Assembly: GCA_964558295.1 (NCBI GenBank)
Contig: CAZLDQ010000005.1
Coordinates: 1-57,587 of the forward strand
Direction: 5' to 3'
From: JBDKTH01 sp964558295
GTDB taxonomy: Bacteria > Planctomycetota > Planctomycetia > Pirellulales > Thermoguttaceae
DNA: 57,587 nt
The translations under genes and the position numbers were made by a program. The notes below the pieces were generated by a model that did no database searches, was not told where the DNA came from, and was given only the letters and a program-made list of their open reading frames with translations. Each line of letters starts with the position of its first letter. Within the stretch, counting starts at the first letter, position 1. Positions 8,983-18,214 of this stretch are shown piece after piece.

Positions 8983-9978
8983 TCAAGGGGAAGTGGAGGT
9001 TGTTTCTCGGTTGAAGCGGGCAAGAGTCTCAACATATCCGCCCCCCGTGCCGCGTCCGCTGAGGCTTTGGGCCACGACACGTTTCCATTTGCCGACCTGG
9101 AAGACGTAGCGGAGCAAGACCAACAGGCAGCGCATGCGTTCGACGGGTGGTAGTCCGGTTCGCATTACGGCCCGTGTATAGGCGCAAAGAAGCTGTAGCC
9201 GTGTCAGTGTAAACCACCGGCGTCCTCGCGGATTGATGAACTGCTGTTGTTGGGCCGCGGTGGTCAAGTTGCCGGAGGCCTCGGGATGAACGCGACAGAA
9301 GAACAGCACCTCGGGAATCTCCCAGAAGCGTCCGAGGAGACTCAGTTCGGCAATGAACACCTTGTCGGCGCCGTAGTAGGGGAGATGGAGCGACGTTTTC
9401 CGCATCACCTCGGTCCGCACGAGGCCGTAAAGGTCCAGGCTGCCGGTTCCCCCCAATAAGACGGCGGCAAATCGCCGGCTGGCTGTGGCCGACTGGCGGG
9501 TTGGGCTTGCCAAGGGGCAATCCGGCAAGCACTCGCCGGCGCAAACGTAGCTGATTTCCTCGTTTTCCGGCCCCGGCAACAGTCTCCCATGGCTGTCGAC
9601 ATGCGCACTTCGGGAGTGGCACCAGACGACCTCGGGATGTTGATCGAGCACTTCGACGCAACGGGCCAGGAAAGTCGGCGCGCAGAGGTCGTCGTGGGCC
9701 GCCCATTTGAAGTAACGGCCGCGGGCCAAGGCAAACGTGTGCCCGTAGTTCCACGCACTTCCGTGGTTCACCTCGGTCCGGTAATAGCGAATGCGGGCAT
9801 CTTGCGCAGCGTATGCCTGGCAGATGTCTGGGGTCTGGTCCGTGGACGCATTGTCGGAAAGGATCAGTTCGAAGTCGTCAAAAGTCTGGGCCAGCAACGA
9901 ATCAATCGCTTCCGCCAGGTAGTTCTCCCCGTTATACACTGGCAAGCCAATACTCACCCGAGGCACATGGTCGCTCAT
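8983..9978 (-). CDS. Glycosyltransferase family 2
   Basis: The 331-residue protein begins with VSIGLPVYNGENYLAEAIDSLLAQ and contains ELILSDNASTDQT, the nucleotide-sugar-binding part of the GT-A fold. KWAAHDD supplies the metal-binding aspartates. The start at 9978 is preceded by AGAGAGG. Near the C-terminus a moderately hydrophobic stretch may touch the membrane, but there is no clear transmembrane segment. The enzyme should add one sugar to the growing repeat unit on the cytoplasmic face. Donor and acceptor cannot be told from the sequence. Confidence 0.88.
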   Translation of the reverse strand: MSDHVPRVSIGLPVYNGENYLAEAIDSLLAQTFDDFELILSDNASTDQTPDICQAYAAQDARIRYYRTEVNHGSAWNYGHTFALARGRYFKWAAHDDLCAPTFLARCVEVLDQHPEVVWCHSRSAHVDSHGRLLPGPENEEISYVCAGECLPDCPLASPTRQSATASRRFAAVLLGGTGSLDLYGLVRTEVMRKTSLHLPYYGADKVFIAELSLLGRFWEIPEVLFFCRVHPEASGNLTTAAQQQQFINPRGRRWFTLTRLQLLCAYTRAVMRTGLPPVERMRCLLVLLRYVFQVGKWKRVVAQSLSGRGTGGGYVETLARFNRETTSTSP

Positions 9979-10007
9979 TCTCGCCTCTCTGCTTTCGTCC
10001 CTCGGGG

Positions 10008-11066
10008 CTATCGAGGATGATGGGGATACCGAAAGAAAGAGTCCTCCCCGCCGTCTACCTGCCAAGCGGCGTCGGCCAGCACGGCATCTCGATTCTGCTC
10101 CCGATACTGGTCGTAGATCCAGGCGTAGGTTCGCTCCAGCCCATCGCGCAACCGCACGGAAGGCTCCCAGTTGAGGTACTGACGGATTTTCGTATTGTCG
10201 CTGTTGCGCCCCATCACGCCTTTCGGCGCATTGAGGTTATAGGTGCGCGCGAGCTTGATCCCGGCGATTTCCTCGGCGAGGTCCACCAATTGATTGATCG
10301 TTACCAGTTCGGAGGAGCCGAGGTTGATGGGGTCCTCGATTCCGCTATGCATGATCTGGTCAATTCCCTGAAGGCAATCGGTGATGTACATGAAACTTCG
10401 GGTCTGGGAACCATCCCCCCAGATCTCGATCGTATGGTTGCCGGTCATTTTGGCGTGGATCACTTTACGGCAGATGGCGGCCGGGGCCTTTTCGCGTCCT
10501 CCTTCCCAGGTGCCGTTGGGACCGTAGACGTTGTGGAACCGGGCGACCCGGGTCAAGAGGCCGAAATCTTCACGAAAATGGCGGCACATCCGCTCCGAAA
10601 AGAGCTTCTCCCAGCCGTAACCGTCCTCGGCCATCGCCGGATAGGCATCCTCTTCTTTGAGCGGAGTCACCTCCGCCTCACGCTGCTTGTCCGCGTTGTA
10701 GACGCAAGCCGAACTGGCATAGAAGAATCGCTTGACCCCTTGTTCGTGAGCGGCCAAGAGGAGATGGGTGTTGATCAGCACCGAAAGCATGCACAGGGCC
10801 TTATGGCTCTCGATAAAGCCCATTCCCCCCATGTCTGCCGCCAGGTTGTACACCTCGCTGACGCCCTGGCAGGCCCAATAGCAGTTGTCGCGATCCTTCA
10901 AATCGGCCGTAACGTTTTCCACGTCGGAGAAGATCTGGAACCACTCGTCCAGCGGCTTGATGTCCACGGCCCGCAGGTTCGTATAACCCCGTCGTCGCAG
11001 GTCGGCGACGAGATGTCCTCCGATGAAGCCTCCGGCGCCGGCCACGAGAATCAGGTCGTCTTGCAT
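10008..11066 (-). CDS. NAD-dependent epimerase, GDP-mannose 3,5-epimerase-like
   Basis: The 352-residue SDR protein begins MQDDLILVAGAGGFIGGHLV. It has the LAADMGGMGFIESH signature typical of GDP-mannose 3,5-epimerase, YASSACVYN around the catalytic serine/cysteine region, and YGWEKLFSER as the YxxxK site. GDP-mannose 3,5-epimerase makes GDP-L-galactose or GDP-L-gulose. The start at 11066 has a strong GAAGGAG ribosome site, while longer frames do not. Being in an exopolysaccharide operon, it probably supplies an L-sugar donor for one of the transferases. Similar NDP-sugar epimerases with other substrates are an alternative. Confidence 0.82.
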   Translation of the reverse strand: MQDDLILVAGAGGFIGGHLVADLRRRGYTNLRAVDIKPLDEWFQIFSDVENVTADLKDRDNCYWACQGVSEVYNLAADMGGMGFIESHKALCMLSVLINTHLLLAAHEQGVKRFFYASSACVYNADKQREAEVTPLKEEDAYPAMAEDGYGWEKLFSERMCRHFREDFGLLTRVARFHNVYGPNGTWEGGREKAPAAICRKVIHAKMTGNHTIEIWGDGSQTRSFMYITDCLQGIDQIMHSGIEDPINLGSSELVTINQLVDLAEEIAGIKLARTYNLNAPKGVMGRNSDNTKIRQYLNWEPSVRLRDGLERTYAWIYDQYREQNRDAVLADAAWQVDGGEDSFFRYPHHPR

Positions 11067-11089
11067 GGTAGCACTCCTTCTACGAACCA

Positions 11090-11986
11090 TTATCCGCCGT
11101 CTGGGAAGTGCTTCCTCCTGGGGGAACCTCGCGGGGGTGGGCTCGGCATCGTTGGAACCACTGGACAACGGAACGTCGTTTGTCTCGGGGAATTCGATTG
11201 GGGCGACTTCTCGGGCCTGGCCGTCGAATGCGGTCGAGGACCAAGGAGGGTCACGAACAATCTGACCACAAAGCGGCTATTGGTCACCAGATACCGCCGC
11301 CAGAGGCGACCCGGCTCCTGCGACAGGCGATAGAGCCATTCCAGTCCGTGACGCTGCAACCAACGGGGGGCCATCTTCTTGGTCCCTGCGTGGAAATCAA
11401 AGGCGGCTCCCACGCAGACCTGGACTGCTGCGATCCGCTCGCGGTGGTCGTAGGCAAAGTGATCCTGCTTCGGGCAGCCGAGTCCAATCAGGACAATCCC
11501 CGCCCCACTCTGGTTGATCCGCCAGACCACTGCCTCATCCTCCTCAGCCGTCAGCGAGCGGAATGGGGGCGATTCGGCACCCACAATCCGGAGTCCGGGG
11601 TACTTGGCAACCAAATTCTGCCGGAGTCTTTGTACTGTCTCGGGAGAACTGCCATATAAGTAGACCGGAACTCCCGTCTCCGCCGCTCGGCGACAGAGTC
11701 GCAAGGTCAACTCTGGCCCATAAACCCGGTCTTGCAACCCCGTGTGATACAACAGGTTTAGCGCCCAACGCACCGGTTGACCATCGGGGGCCACGATCTG
11801 GAACGTGTTGACTTTGGCTCGTAACACTGGATCGCCGGCGGCCGTCATCACGGCATGGACTGCATGCAGTGAAATCACTGCCGGCACTCGTTGGGCGACC
11901 GCGCGGAAGATCGTCTCCTCGGCCTCGGCGTATGTGGTGGCAGTGATCTGTACCCCGAACAGATCGTATTTGGGCGGCCATTCCAT
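11090..11986 (-). CDS. WecG/TagA/CpsF family glycosyltransferase
   Basis: The 298-residue protein has the family hallmarks: SLHAVHAVMTAAGDP near the start, VAPDGQPVRWA, VYGPEL, LYGSSPETV, and the C-terminal IGLGCPKQDHFA followed by VGAAFDFHAGTKKMAPRWLQRHGLEWLYRL. Members transfer N-acetylmannosamine-type sugars, often the second sugar, onto an undecaprenyl-linked acceptor. It lies between GT4 and the GDP-mannose epimerase-like gene. The start at 11986 has CGGAG six bases upstream. The tail after residue 250 is Pro/Arg/Ser rich and poorly conserved in appearance. Confidence 0.9.
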   Translation of the reverse strand: MEWPPKYDLFGVQITATTYAEAEETIFRAVAQRVPAVISLHAVHAVMTAAGDPVLRAKVNTFQIVAPDGQPVRWALNLLYHTGLQDRVYGPELTLRLCRRAAETGVPVYLYGSSPETVQRLRQNLVAKYPGLRIVGAESPPFRSLTAEEDEAVVWRINQSGAGIVLIGLGCPKQDHFAYDHRERIAAVQVCVGAAFDFHAGTKKMAPRWLQRHGLEWLYRLSQEPGRLWRRYLVTNSRFVVRLFVTLLGPRPHSTARPEKSPQSNSPRQTTFRCPVVPTMPSPPPRGSPRRKHFPDGG

Positions 11987-12000
11987 GATTGCTCCGTTGC

Positions 12001-13167
12001 TTACCGGCTCTGGCGGGCTTGATCGTAGATGGTCAGTAATTGGCGATAGTTGTCTTCTGCGGTATATTTCTCCTCGTAGGATTGGCGGGCCGCCTTTCGC
12101 ATTCTCGCAAGCCGCGGTGGATCGTCGACGAGTTGCCGAACCTTTTCAGCGAGATCCTCGGCACATCCCGGCTCGAACAACTTGCCTGTACAGCCGTCCT
12201 CGACCAACTCGGTCATTGCCCCCAAACGCGAGGCCACTATAGGTGTGCCCACGGCCAGGGCTTCGACGAGGATTTTGGGGAAACCTTCAAACCACGTGGA
12301 GGGGAAGACAAGAAGCACCGCTTCTCGGAGGATCCGTTGGACCTCGGCATGAGGACGAGGGCCGAGCCACTCGATTGCCGGGTCCTGCGAAGCGTTCTGC
12401 GCGACATACGACCCGAGCGGACCGTTGCCTACGATCTTAAGCGGGATCGTGCCAGCCAGGTGCGTCCAGGCCTCAAACAACGTCGTGAGCCCCTTTTCCG
12501 GCACGAGGCGACCGGCAAACAGGGCATAACCTCCCTGGCCGGGGCCGATCGCGGGGGGCGTGGCGACGAAGTTGCCTTTGACGACGACTCTCTCTTGGGG
12601 GAGTCCCCCTTCGACGAACTGCTGTCGTGAAAACTCGGTCAGCGCAATGTAGCGATCCACAGTCCGATTCCAGGTCCTCAACAGGCGATGGATGACCAAC
12701 ATGCCGGCCACCACCGCACTTCCCGCTCGGCTGCCGCGGTAGCAGCCGTGAAGTACAGCCGGCCAGGGGACTGTTTTGCCCACGCAGCGCTGGCAGATGC
12801 CGCCGTCTCGTGTGAACGTGGCTCCGGGGCAGAGCAGGCGGAAATTGTGGAGGGTCTGGACAACCGCCGCCCCGGTCGACCGAACGGCATGATAGGCTGC
12901 CGGTGAAATTAATGGGAAAGTGTTGTGGAAATGCACGACCTCCGCCCGTTCCCGTTGCACTACGGCGGCCAAGTCCACGGCTGCCCGTCGATTCCAGATC
13001 GTCTCGATCGCCACCTTGAGCTTTGACCGCCCGCGAATCGTGTCGTTGTGGACCACAAAGGGCACCACGCGATGACCGTGCGTTTCCAACAAGGCCATCT
13101 CGTCGCGGAAGACTTGGTCTTCCCCGCCCGGCTGTTGGTAGTAGTTGTGGCAGACAACAATCCTCAT
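12001..13167 (-). CDS. Glycosyltransferase family 4
   Basis: This 388-residue GT-B glycosyltransferase opens with MRIVVCHNYYQQPGGED, then VVHFHNTFPLISPAAYHA and TLHNFRLLCPGATFTRDGG in the acceptor half. The donor half carries YALFAGRLVPEKG, LKIVGNGP, and EGFPKILVEALAVGTPIVAS, the glutamate-rich EX7E-type motif of GT4. Two Cys-x-x-Cys-like cysteines (CQRCVG) occur in the middle, as in several relatives of this subgroup. It follows the second GT4 gene by seven bases in the exopolysaccharide operon. Donor sugar is unknown. Confidence 0.9.
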   Translation of the reverse strand: MRIVVCHNYYQQPGGEDQVFRDEMALLETHGHRVVPFVVHNDTIRGRSKLKVAIETIWNRRAAVDLAAVVQRERAEVVHFHNTFPLISPAAYHAVRSTGAAVVQTLHNFRLLCPGATFTRDGGICQRCVGKTVPWPAVLHGCYRGSRAGSAVVAGMLVIHRLLRTWNRTVDRYIALTEFSRQQFVEGGLPQERVVVKGNFVATPPAIGPGQGGYALFAGRLVPEKGLTTLFEAWTHLAGTIPLKIVGNGPLGSYVAQNASQDPAIEWLGPRPHAEVQRILREAVLLVFPSTWFEGFPKILVEALAVGTPIVASRLGAMTELVEDGCTGKLFEPGCAEDLAEKVRQLVDDPPRLARMRKAARQSYEEKYTAEDNYRQLLTIYDQARQSR

Positions 13168-13174
13168 GGTTCAC

Positions 13175-14413
13175 TCATCTTGCGGATGTCCCGGATTCTA
13201 GGGGGGGCTTGATCGTCCGGGGCGGGAACAGTGAGTCTTCCGCGGTCGTGTTATGACCGGCCACCTGATGCACGGCGAATCGAATCCGCTCGGCGACCGC
13301 CGCAATCGAGATCCGGGTTACCACTTCTTGGGCTGCCTTTCCCATGGACTCCCATTGATCCCGGTGTTTCCAGGCGAGGCGCAGCTTCTCGGCCAGAGCG
13401 ATAGGGTCCACCGGATCGGCAATCCAACCGTTGACCCCTTCATGGATGAGTTCCACGGCGCCGCCGTTGTACTTCGAGTCGATCACAGGCAAGCCGGCGG
13501 CCATGGCCTCGCCCACGGCAAGGGCCCAGCAATCATGGAGGGTCGGAAAGACAAACAGGTCGGCCGCATGGTAGACGGCCGGCAACTCGTCGCGCTGTAG
13601 GAATCCCGCAAAACGCACGTTCCGCAATCCTTGCTGGGTTGCCTGCTGTTCAAGGGCGGGACGTTCCGGACCGTCGCCCACGAGAAGCAAGGTGGCTTCG
13701 ACGTTTTCCTCGCTACAGAACCGCTGCCAGGCATCGAGCAAATGGCGAATTCCTTTCCGCGGGATCAACTGGCCGGAAAAGAGGCAACACCACCCTTGAA
13801 TGTCCCATCGCTCTCGAAGGGCCGTTCGTTCCGACGAGGTGATCGGCCTCTGAAACGGCGCCGTATCGGTTGCCTGGCCGATCTCGACGATCGAATTGAC
13901 CGGGATACCAAGGCCTTCGAGATACCGCCGCCCCTCCCGGCCATTGCAGATGATCGCATGACACGCTCGGCGGAGAACGCTCCGTAGGAGCCGCTTTCCA
14001 TGAGAGACGCAGCGTTCCGTATGCGACGTTCCCTCGAAGTAGAGCAGGAGACGTTTGCCCCTAAGCCGGGCATAGGTGGCTGCAAGTAGACTTCTTGCCC
14101 CCATTTCCAAGGAGATGATTACGTCGGGTTGGTAGTGCCAGAGATCCCAAAGAACCCCAAGCGGCAGATGGATCTGTGTCGTCTCGGCGAATCCCGTGAG
14201 GCCGTCGTATCGCTCTTGGTGAACGTAGGAGAGCGAATAACTTCGCTTATGTGGGAAACCGGTCGGTTCGGCCACTCGCCATTGCCGGTTTACTTCGCGA
14301 TCGACACAGGTGAACACGGCAAAGTCCCAGCCGGGGGTGCTGGCCAAGGCCTGGTAGAGCGGCTCGCGATAGGGAGGTATTTCGTTGGTCAGCAGTGCCA
14401 CCCGCAAATTCAT
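13175..14413 (-). CDS. Glycosyltransferase family 4
   Basis: The 412-residue GT-B protein shows LLTNEIPPYREPLYQALA at the start, DVIISLEMGARSLLAA in the acceptor half, CCLFSGQLIPRKGIRHLLDAW at the domain junction and DLFVFPTLHDCWALAVGEAMAAGLPVI as the GT4 donor motif. The ATG at 14413 directly abuts the TAG stop of the Wzy-like gene, with GGAGG in the end of that gene as ribosome site, so translation is probably coupled. It should extend the lipid-linked repeat unit in the cytoplasm. Confidence 0.9.
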   Translation of the reverse strand: MNLRVALLTNEIPPYREPLYQALASTPGWDFAVFTCVDREVNRQWRVAEPTGFPHKRSYSLSYVHQERYDGLTGFAETTQIHLPLGVLWDLWHYQPDVIISLEMGARSLLAATYARLRGKRLLLYFEGTSHTERCVSHGKRLLRSVLRRACHAIICNGREGRRYLEGLGIPVNSIVEIGQATDTAPFQRPITSSERTALRERWDIQGWCCLFSGQLIPRKGIRHLLDAWQRFCSEENVEATLLLVGDGPERPALEQQATQQGLRNVRFAGFLQRDELPAVYHAADLFVFPTLHDCWALAVGEAMAAGLPVIDSKYNGGAVELIHEGVNGWIADPVDPIALAEKLRLAWKHRDQWESMGKAAQEVVTRISIAAVAERIRFAVHQVAGHNTTAEDSLFPPRTIKPPLESGTSAR

Positions 14414-15736
14414 CTAGGCCTCCACCTCTTCGGAAGTGTCAAGAGTTTTGGATGGATCGTGCAGGGACATTTCCGACTGCCGCCAGAACAAGGCCAGAAG
14501 CCAGATCACGGTGTGCGAACGCGGCATCGGCCCGAACAAGAGCGGCTCGGTGATTCCTGCCACAAGAATGAACACAGTTGCCAGATCGGGGACAGCGTCG
14601 GGATGTTTCACGGCCAAAAATGCCTGGTTGAGGAGCATCCCCGCCAGAAGCAATCCGCCGACCACGCCGGTGCAGAGTGTAACATTTAACAACAGGTTAT
14701 GGGCATGATGCAGATCAAACGCACGGTAGTCCCCTTCCGCATAGCTGGCCAACACGTAACGCGAGCAACCGTAGCCCCAGCCGAGAATCGGCGCCTCCTC
14801 GCACTTTGCCATGACGTGTTGCCAGATCTCGGTGCGGCCGGTCAGATTATACAGTTCTTCCGGATTTCCTGAGCGGGAGATCCTCGCCTGGAGCTTATCG
14901 AGATCGATGTGCACGACATCGGACGGGAGGACAAGCATTGCCAGCGAGCCGACCAACAGGAGGAGCAATCCAATGCCAATCGCCTGCAATGCGTTCATTC
15001 GTCGCAGGAGAATCGACGTCACCACGGCGGCGGCAGTCACCATTGCAGTTCGGCTTTGCGTGAACGGCAGGGTGAATACCGCCAAGCCCAAGGGAAAGAT
15101 CAGGATTGGCCAACCCGCCAACCGTTCGAAGCCAAGAATCAACAGAAACCCAATCGCCCAGGCGGCCTGGAAGCCCAACTGCTGGGCATCGCCACCCACG
15201 CGCCAGATGATCTCTCCATCGGGCATCGTGAACTTTGACATCCCCAGTTCCGAGCCAGCCCAGTAGAATGCCCAGGAGGCGAGGATAAACGCACTGTGCG
15301 AAAGGATGATCGTCCAGGCGACACGGCGTTCGCTCAGATGGACCAACACGGCCGGAGCAAACAGGGTCATACACAAAAGCGAAAGACCGGCGGCGGCCGA
15401 GTAGGTTTGGGCAATCCCCAAGGGAACGGTAATCATTGCCCACGATGCGAACAAAACGCTCCAGGCCCCGGGAAACCGGAAAAACTCTCCGAACGTATAG
15501 GGGAGGTTGAACAAACCATACACGCCGCAAGTTGCGCAGACCGCCAAGCGCAAGAGTGTCTGCCAGTCGACCGAGAAGCGTTGCACTTCCTCAATGAGCG
15601 TGAAGTCGAAGGTCGTCAGAGTAACCGCTGCAGCCAGGAGGAGCGTACCGACCAGAGTGGCCGGACCGGAGCCATCGATCTCATCATCGACCTGCTCGAC
15701 AGCCGAGAGCAGAAGTGGGGAACTTGCCGTGGTCAT
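14414..15736 (-). CDS. O-antigen ligase/polymerase-like membrane protein (Wzy-type)
   Basis: The 440-residue protein is very hydrophobic, with roughly ten or more predicted membrane segments (for example LAVCATCGVYGLFNLPYTF, LSLLCMTLFAPAVLVHL, AIGIGLLLLLVGSLAMLVL). A large extracytoplasmic loop near residues 285-350 contains TGRTEIWQHVMAKCEEAPILGWGYG and HHAHNLLLNV, the conserved part of O-antigen ligase/polymerase proteins (PF04932). In a cluster with Wzx, Wzz and a priming transferase it is most likely the polymerase that links repeat units on the outer face of the membrane. It overlaps wzx by four bases. Confidence 0.85.
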   Translation of the reverse strand: MTTASSPLLLSAVEQVDDEIDGSGPATLVGTLLLAAAVTLTTFDFTLIEEVQRFSVDWQTLLRLAVCATCGVYGLFNLPYTFGEFFRFPGAWSVLFASWAMITVPLGIAQTYSAAAGLSLLCMTLFAPAVLVHLSERRVAWTIILSHSAFILASWAFYWAGSELGMSKFTMPDGEIIWRVGGDAQQLGFQAAWAIGFLLILGFERLAGWPILIFPLGLAVFTLPFTQSRTAMVTAAAVVTSILLRRMNALQAIGIGLLLLLVGSLAMLVLPSDVVHIDLDKLQARISRSGNPEELYNLTGRTEIWQHVMAKCEEAPILGWGYGCSRYVLASYAEGDYRAFDLHHAHNLLLNVTLCTGVVGGLLLAGMLLNQAFLAVKHPDAVPDLATVFILVAGITEPLLFGPMPRSHTVIWLLALFWRQSEMSLHDPSKTLDTSEEVEA

Positions 15737-17088
15737 GTTTCTGCTACCAAGCCCTTCTCCGGGTATGCGGTTTGATGGGAACGGTTGTGAACATCAAGGA
15801 CCACGGCCAGGAGAATCCAGAGGAAATTGATGGCATGGCCCGCCGAGGCTGCCAACGGCACGCTGAGTTCGTGCCACCTGTTGTAGAGCAATGCTGTAGC
15901 AAGTCCCATGACTCCGGCCGCGGTCAGACGCGACCAGACGCCGATGCCGGCCTTTCCCCGGCCGCGCAAGTAGCTGTCGGCCACCACGGTGCATCCGTTG
16001 AAGGCGTAGGCGGGCAGGAGAGCCCACGCGAGTGGCACGGCACCGAGGAACTCTTGGCCGTAGACGAGCATGATCAGCGTGGGTAGCACCGCGGCAAACG
16101 CAAGGGCTGCCACCGTCTGGAACCCGGCCACTCCGGCGGCAGCGGCGAGGACGCTTCGTAGAGTGCGGGGGCAGCCCGTCGCCGCTCCGGCATTGAAGGC
16201 AAACAGCGCCAAGGCATTCGGCGCGACAATGAGCAGGCTCGCGGCAGGCACGGCGGCTGCGTAGTAGCCTTGGACGGTGAAGCTGGCGAGCCAGAGAATC
16301 AAGAACATATCCAGACGCGCGAACAGGTCGGAGGCGACGACCGAGCACAGGTAAGGAAAGCCTTCCCGGATCAGCGTTCGCGGCGGCGGAGCAACTGGGC
16401 CGAACAGGAGCGGTTCTCGATCGGTTGCCAGGCGAAAGGCCAAGCCAAGCAACGGCACGAGGACGAGGAAGAGGGTTGCGATGGTCCGTGAATGGCTTCC
16501 GCTCAGCCAGAGCAGGAGCAACAACGCGGGGAAGGCTGCTGCTCCAACGAGTTGATTGGTGTTATAGCGAGCAAATGCTCCACTGCCATGATCGATGGCC
16601 AACAGTGTGAGCCGCATGTGTTCCCAGGGGAGCATTAGCGAGCAGGCCACGCAGAGCGGGGCCAGGTAGGCTTTTTCGGTGGGAAGGGCGGCGAGCGACA
16701 AGATCGTCACCAGCCCCATCGTGCCAAGGCCGGTGAGGACGCCTACCCGCACCGCCGCACGCCGCAGATTCCCGAGAGTCCTCTCCTGGGCGGCCCGGCG
16801 CGCGACGGCGAACAAGGTGCCCAACAGGCCCACGTAGGTCAAGGTTTGCGTATAGAAGACGGCCGTTCCGTATTCGCCACGTGCCTGCGGGCCAAGGATT
16901 CGTGCCAAAAAGATTCCCTGCACAACTTGCATGGCAAACACCACGAAAGAAGTGCCGATCGTGCCGAGCACCGCGAGTCTCACCAACCGTGTCCAGAAGT
17001 CGGCAGCGACTGGCCGAACCGCAACCCCCGACGACGGCGTCGACGGGGTGGGGAGGCGAACTTGGACCATTGACTCTGGAAGACTCAT
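15733..17088 (-). CDS. Wzx-type oligosaccharide flippase (MOP superfamily)
   Basis: About 451 residues with some twelve to fourteen hydrophobic segments and the N-terminal FLARILGPQARGEYGTAVFY motif typical of polysaccharide export flippases. The start at 17088 (MSLPESMVQ) is preceded by AAAGG; a longer frame would run into the upstream gene. The protein should flip the undecaprenyl-linked repeat unit across the cytoplasmic membrane. It is coupled to the Wzy-like gene by an ATGA overlap, giving the standard Wzx/Wzy pair. Confidence 0.85.
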   Translation of the reverse strand: MSLPESMVQVRLPTPSTPSSGVAVRPVAADFWTRLVRLAVLGTIGTSFVVFAMQVVQGIFLARILGPQARGEYGTAVFYTQTLTYVGLLGTLFAVARRAAQERTLGNLRRAAVRVGVLTGLGTMGLVTILSLAALPTEKAYLAPLCVACSLMLPWEHMRLTLLAIDHGSGAFARYNTNQLVGAAAFPALLLLLWLSGSHSRTIATLFLVLVPLLGLAFRLATDREPLLFGPVAPPPRTLIREGFPYLCSVVASDLFARLDMFLILWLASFTVQGYYAAAVPAASLLIVAPNALALFAFNAGAATGCPRTLRSVLAAAAGVAGFQTVAALAFAAVLPTLIMLVYGQEFLGAVPLAWALLPAYAFNGCTVVADSYLRGRGKAGIGVWSRLTAAGVMGLATALLYNRWHELSVPLAASAGHAINFLWILLAVVLDVHNRSHQTAYPEKGLVAET

Positions 17089-17095
17089 AATACCT

Positions 17096-18184
17096 TTAGC
17101 TCGCCCCTTTTCGTAGCAAGACCGCAGGAATGGTCCGAACCAGCAACTTGAGATCCTCGCCAAGCGACTGGGCGCGAAGATACTGAATATCCATCCGGAC
17201 CCATTCATTAAAGGTCACCGTCGAACGCCCCGCGACTTGCCAGATACAGGTCATCCCCGGCGTCACGTCCAATCGCCGCTTCTGCCAGACATGACAGGCT
17301 TCCGACTCCTGGCAAGGGAGCGGGCGAGGGCCGACCAACGACATCTCGCCGCGAAGCACATTCCATAGTTGGGGCAATTCATCGATACTCGTACTGCGCA
17401 GGATCCGTCCGATGGCCGTCACCCGCGGATCGCGGCGAATCTTGAAGGCCGGCCCGTCCTGTTCATTCCGGGCCATCAATTCCGCCTTGCGGGCCTCGGC
17501 GTCTACTCGCATCGAACGAAACTTGTATAGCCAGAACGGTTTTCCTCCCCAGCCGCTCCGTTTCTGAGCGAACAAGACCGGACCAGGTGACGTAGCCTTG
17601 ATCGCTACGGCAACCGCAGCCATCAGCGGCATCAGAAGCACGAGGCCGAGCCCTGCGCCCACGAGATCTATTCCACGTTTCCACCGGGGCAGAGGCCGCA
17701 GGAAGAGACGCTCCAAAGGCTGGGACAGCAGTTCGGCCGATTTTGTCGGACTGCCATCTTGAAGGGCTACGGGCAGGTTCTCAGCCCGATCGGTGGGGTA
17801 CGTATATACTTCACACACCGGTGGTGGACACTCCTCGGAAAAGCTCCGGCATGTATCATCGGCCACTTTCCACGCGCCGCTGGCAGGCGTGCCCGGCAGT
17901 ACGGCGCCGATTCGCTCGGCATCGAGCCAGCCCACATCATCCGTACAACGCAGTCGGCGGCGAAGATACTTCGCCAAATGCATCAGTGTGGCATGACGCG
18001 TCTCCAGATTGCGCGGCGTGAATGCCACCAACGAGAACGGAAGGCCGCTTCGATCCGTCCGCGCGCGTTCACGGTCGAGAATCCGCCGAAACGCGGCAAT
18101 CGAGAGGAGGCTTTCCAGCCCCTCTCCGTGTATCGCGGCGGCGGGCTTTCGTTTGCCAAACAAGACTCGAATCCAAGAGGGCAT
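17096..18184 (-). CDS. Polyprenyl-phosphate sugar phosphotransferase with degenerate GGDEF-like N-terminus
   Basis: The C-terminal 200 residues are a bacterial sugar transferase domain: a hydrophobic helix (DLVGAGLGLVLLMPLMAAVAV), then LYKFRSMR, the DELPQLWNVLRGEMSLVGPRP motif and VTPGMTCIWQVAGRS. This enzyme starts the repeat unit by moving a sugar 1-phosphate onto undecaprenyl phosphate. The first 150 residues have no membrane helices, unlike WbaP. They instead resemble a worn GGDEF fold: FRRILDRERARTDRSGLPFSLVAF, then LRCTDDVGWLDAERIGAVLPGT, where the GGDEF loop is replaced by DAERI. Cyclase activity is therefore unlikely; a c-di-GMP or scaffold role is only a guess. No strong ribosome site is seen before 18184. 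Confidence 0.88.
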   Translation of the reverse strand: MPSWIRVLFGKRKPAAAIHGEGLESLLSIAAFRRILDRERARTDRSGLPFSLVAFTPRNLETRHATLMHLAKYLRRRLRCTDDVGWLDAERIGAVLPGTPASGAWKVADDTCRSFSEECPPPVCEVYTYPTDRAENLPVALQDGSPTKSAELLSQPLERLFLRPLPRWKRGIDLVGAGLGLVLLMPLMAAVAVAIKATSPGPVLFAQKRSGWGGKPFWLYKFRSMRVDAEARKAELMARNEQDGPAFKIRRDPRVTAIGRILRSTSIDELPQLWNVLRGEMSLVGPRPLPCQESEACHVWQKRRLDVTPGMTCIWQVAGRSTVTFNEWVRMDIQYLRAQSLGEDLKLLVRTIPAVLLRKGAS

Positions 18185-18214
18185 CGGCCGAATTGCGTGG
18201 CATACGCACTCCGT

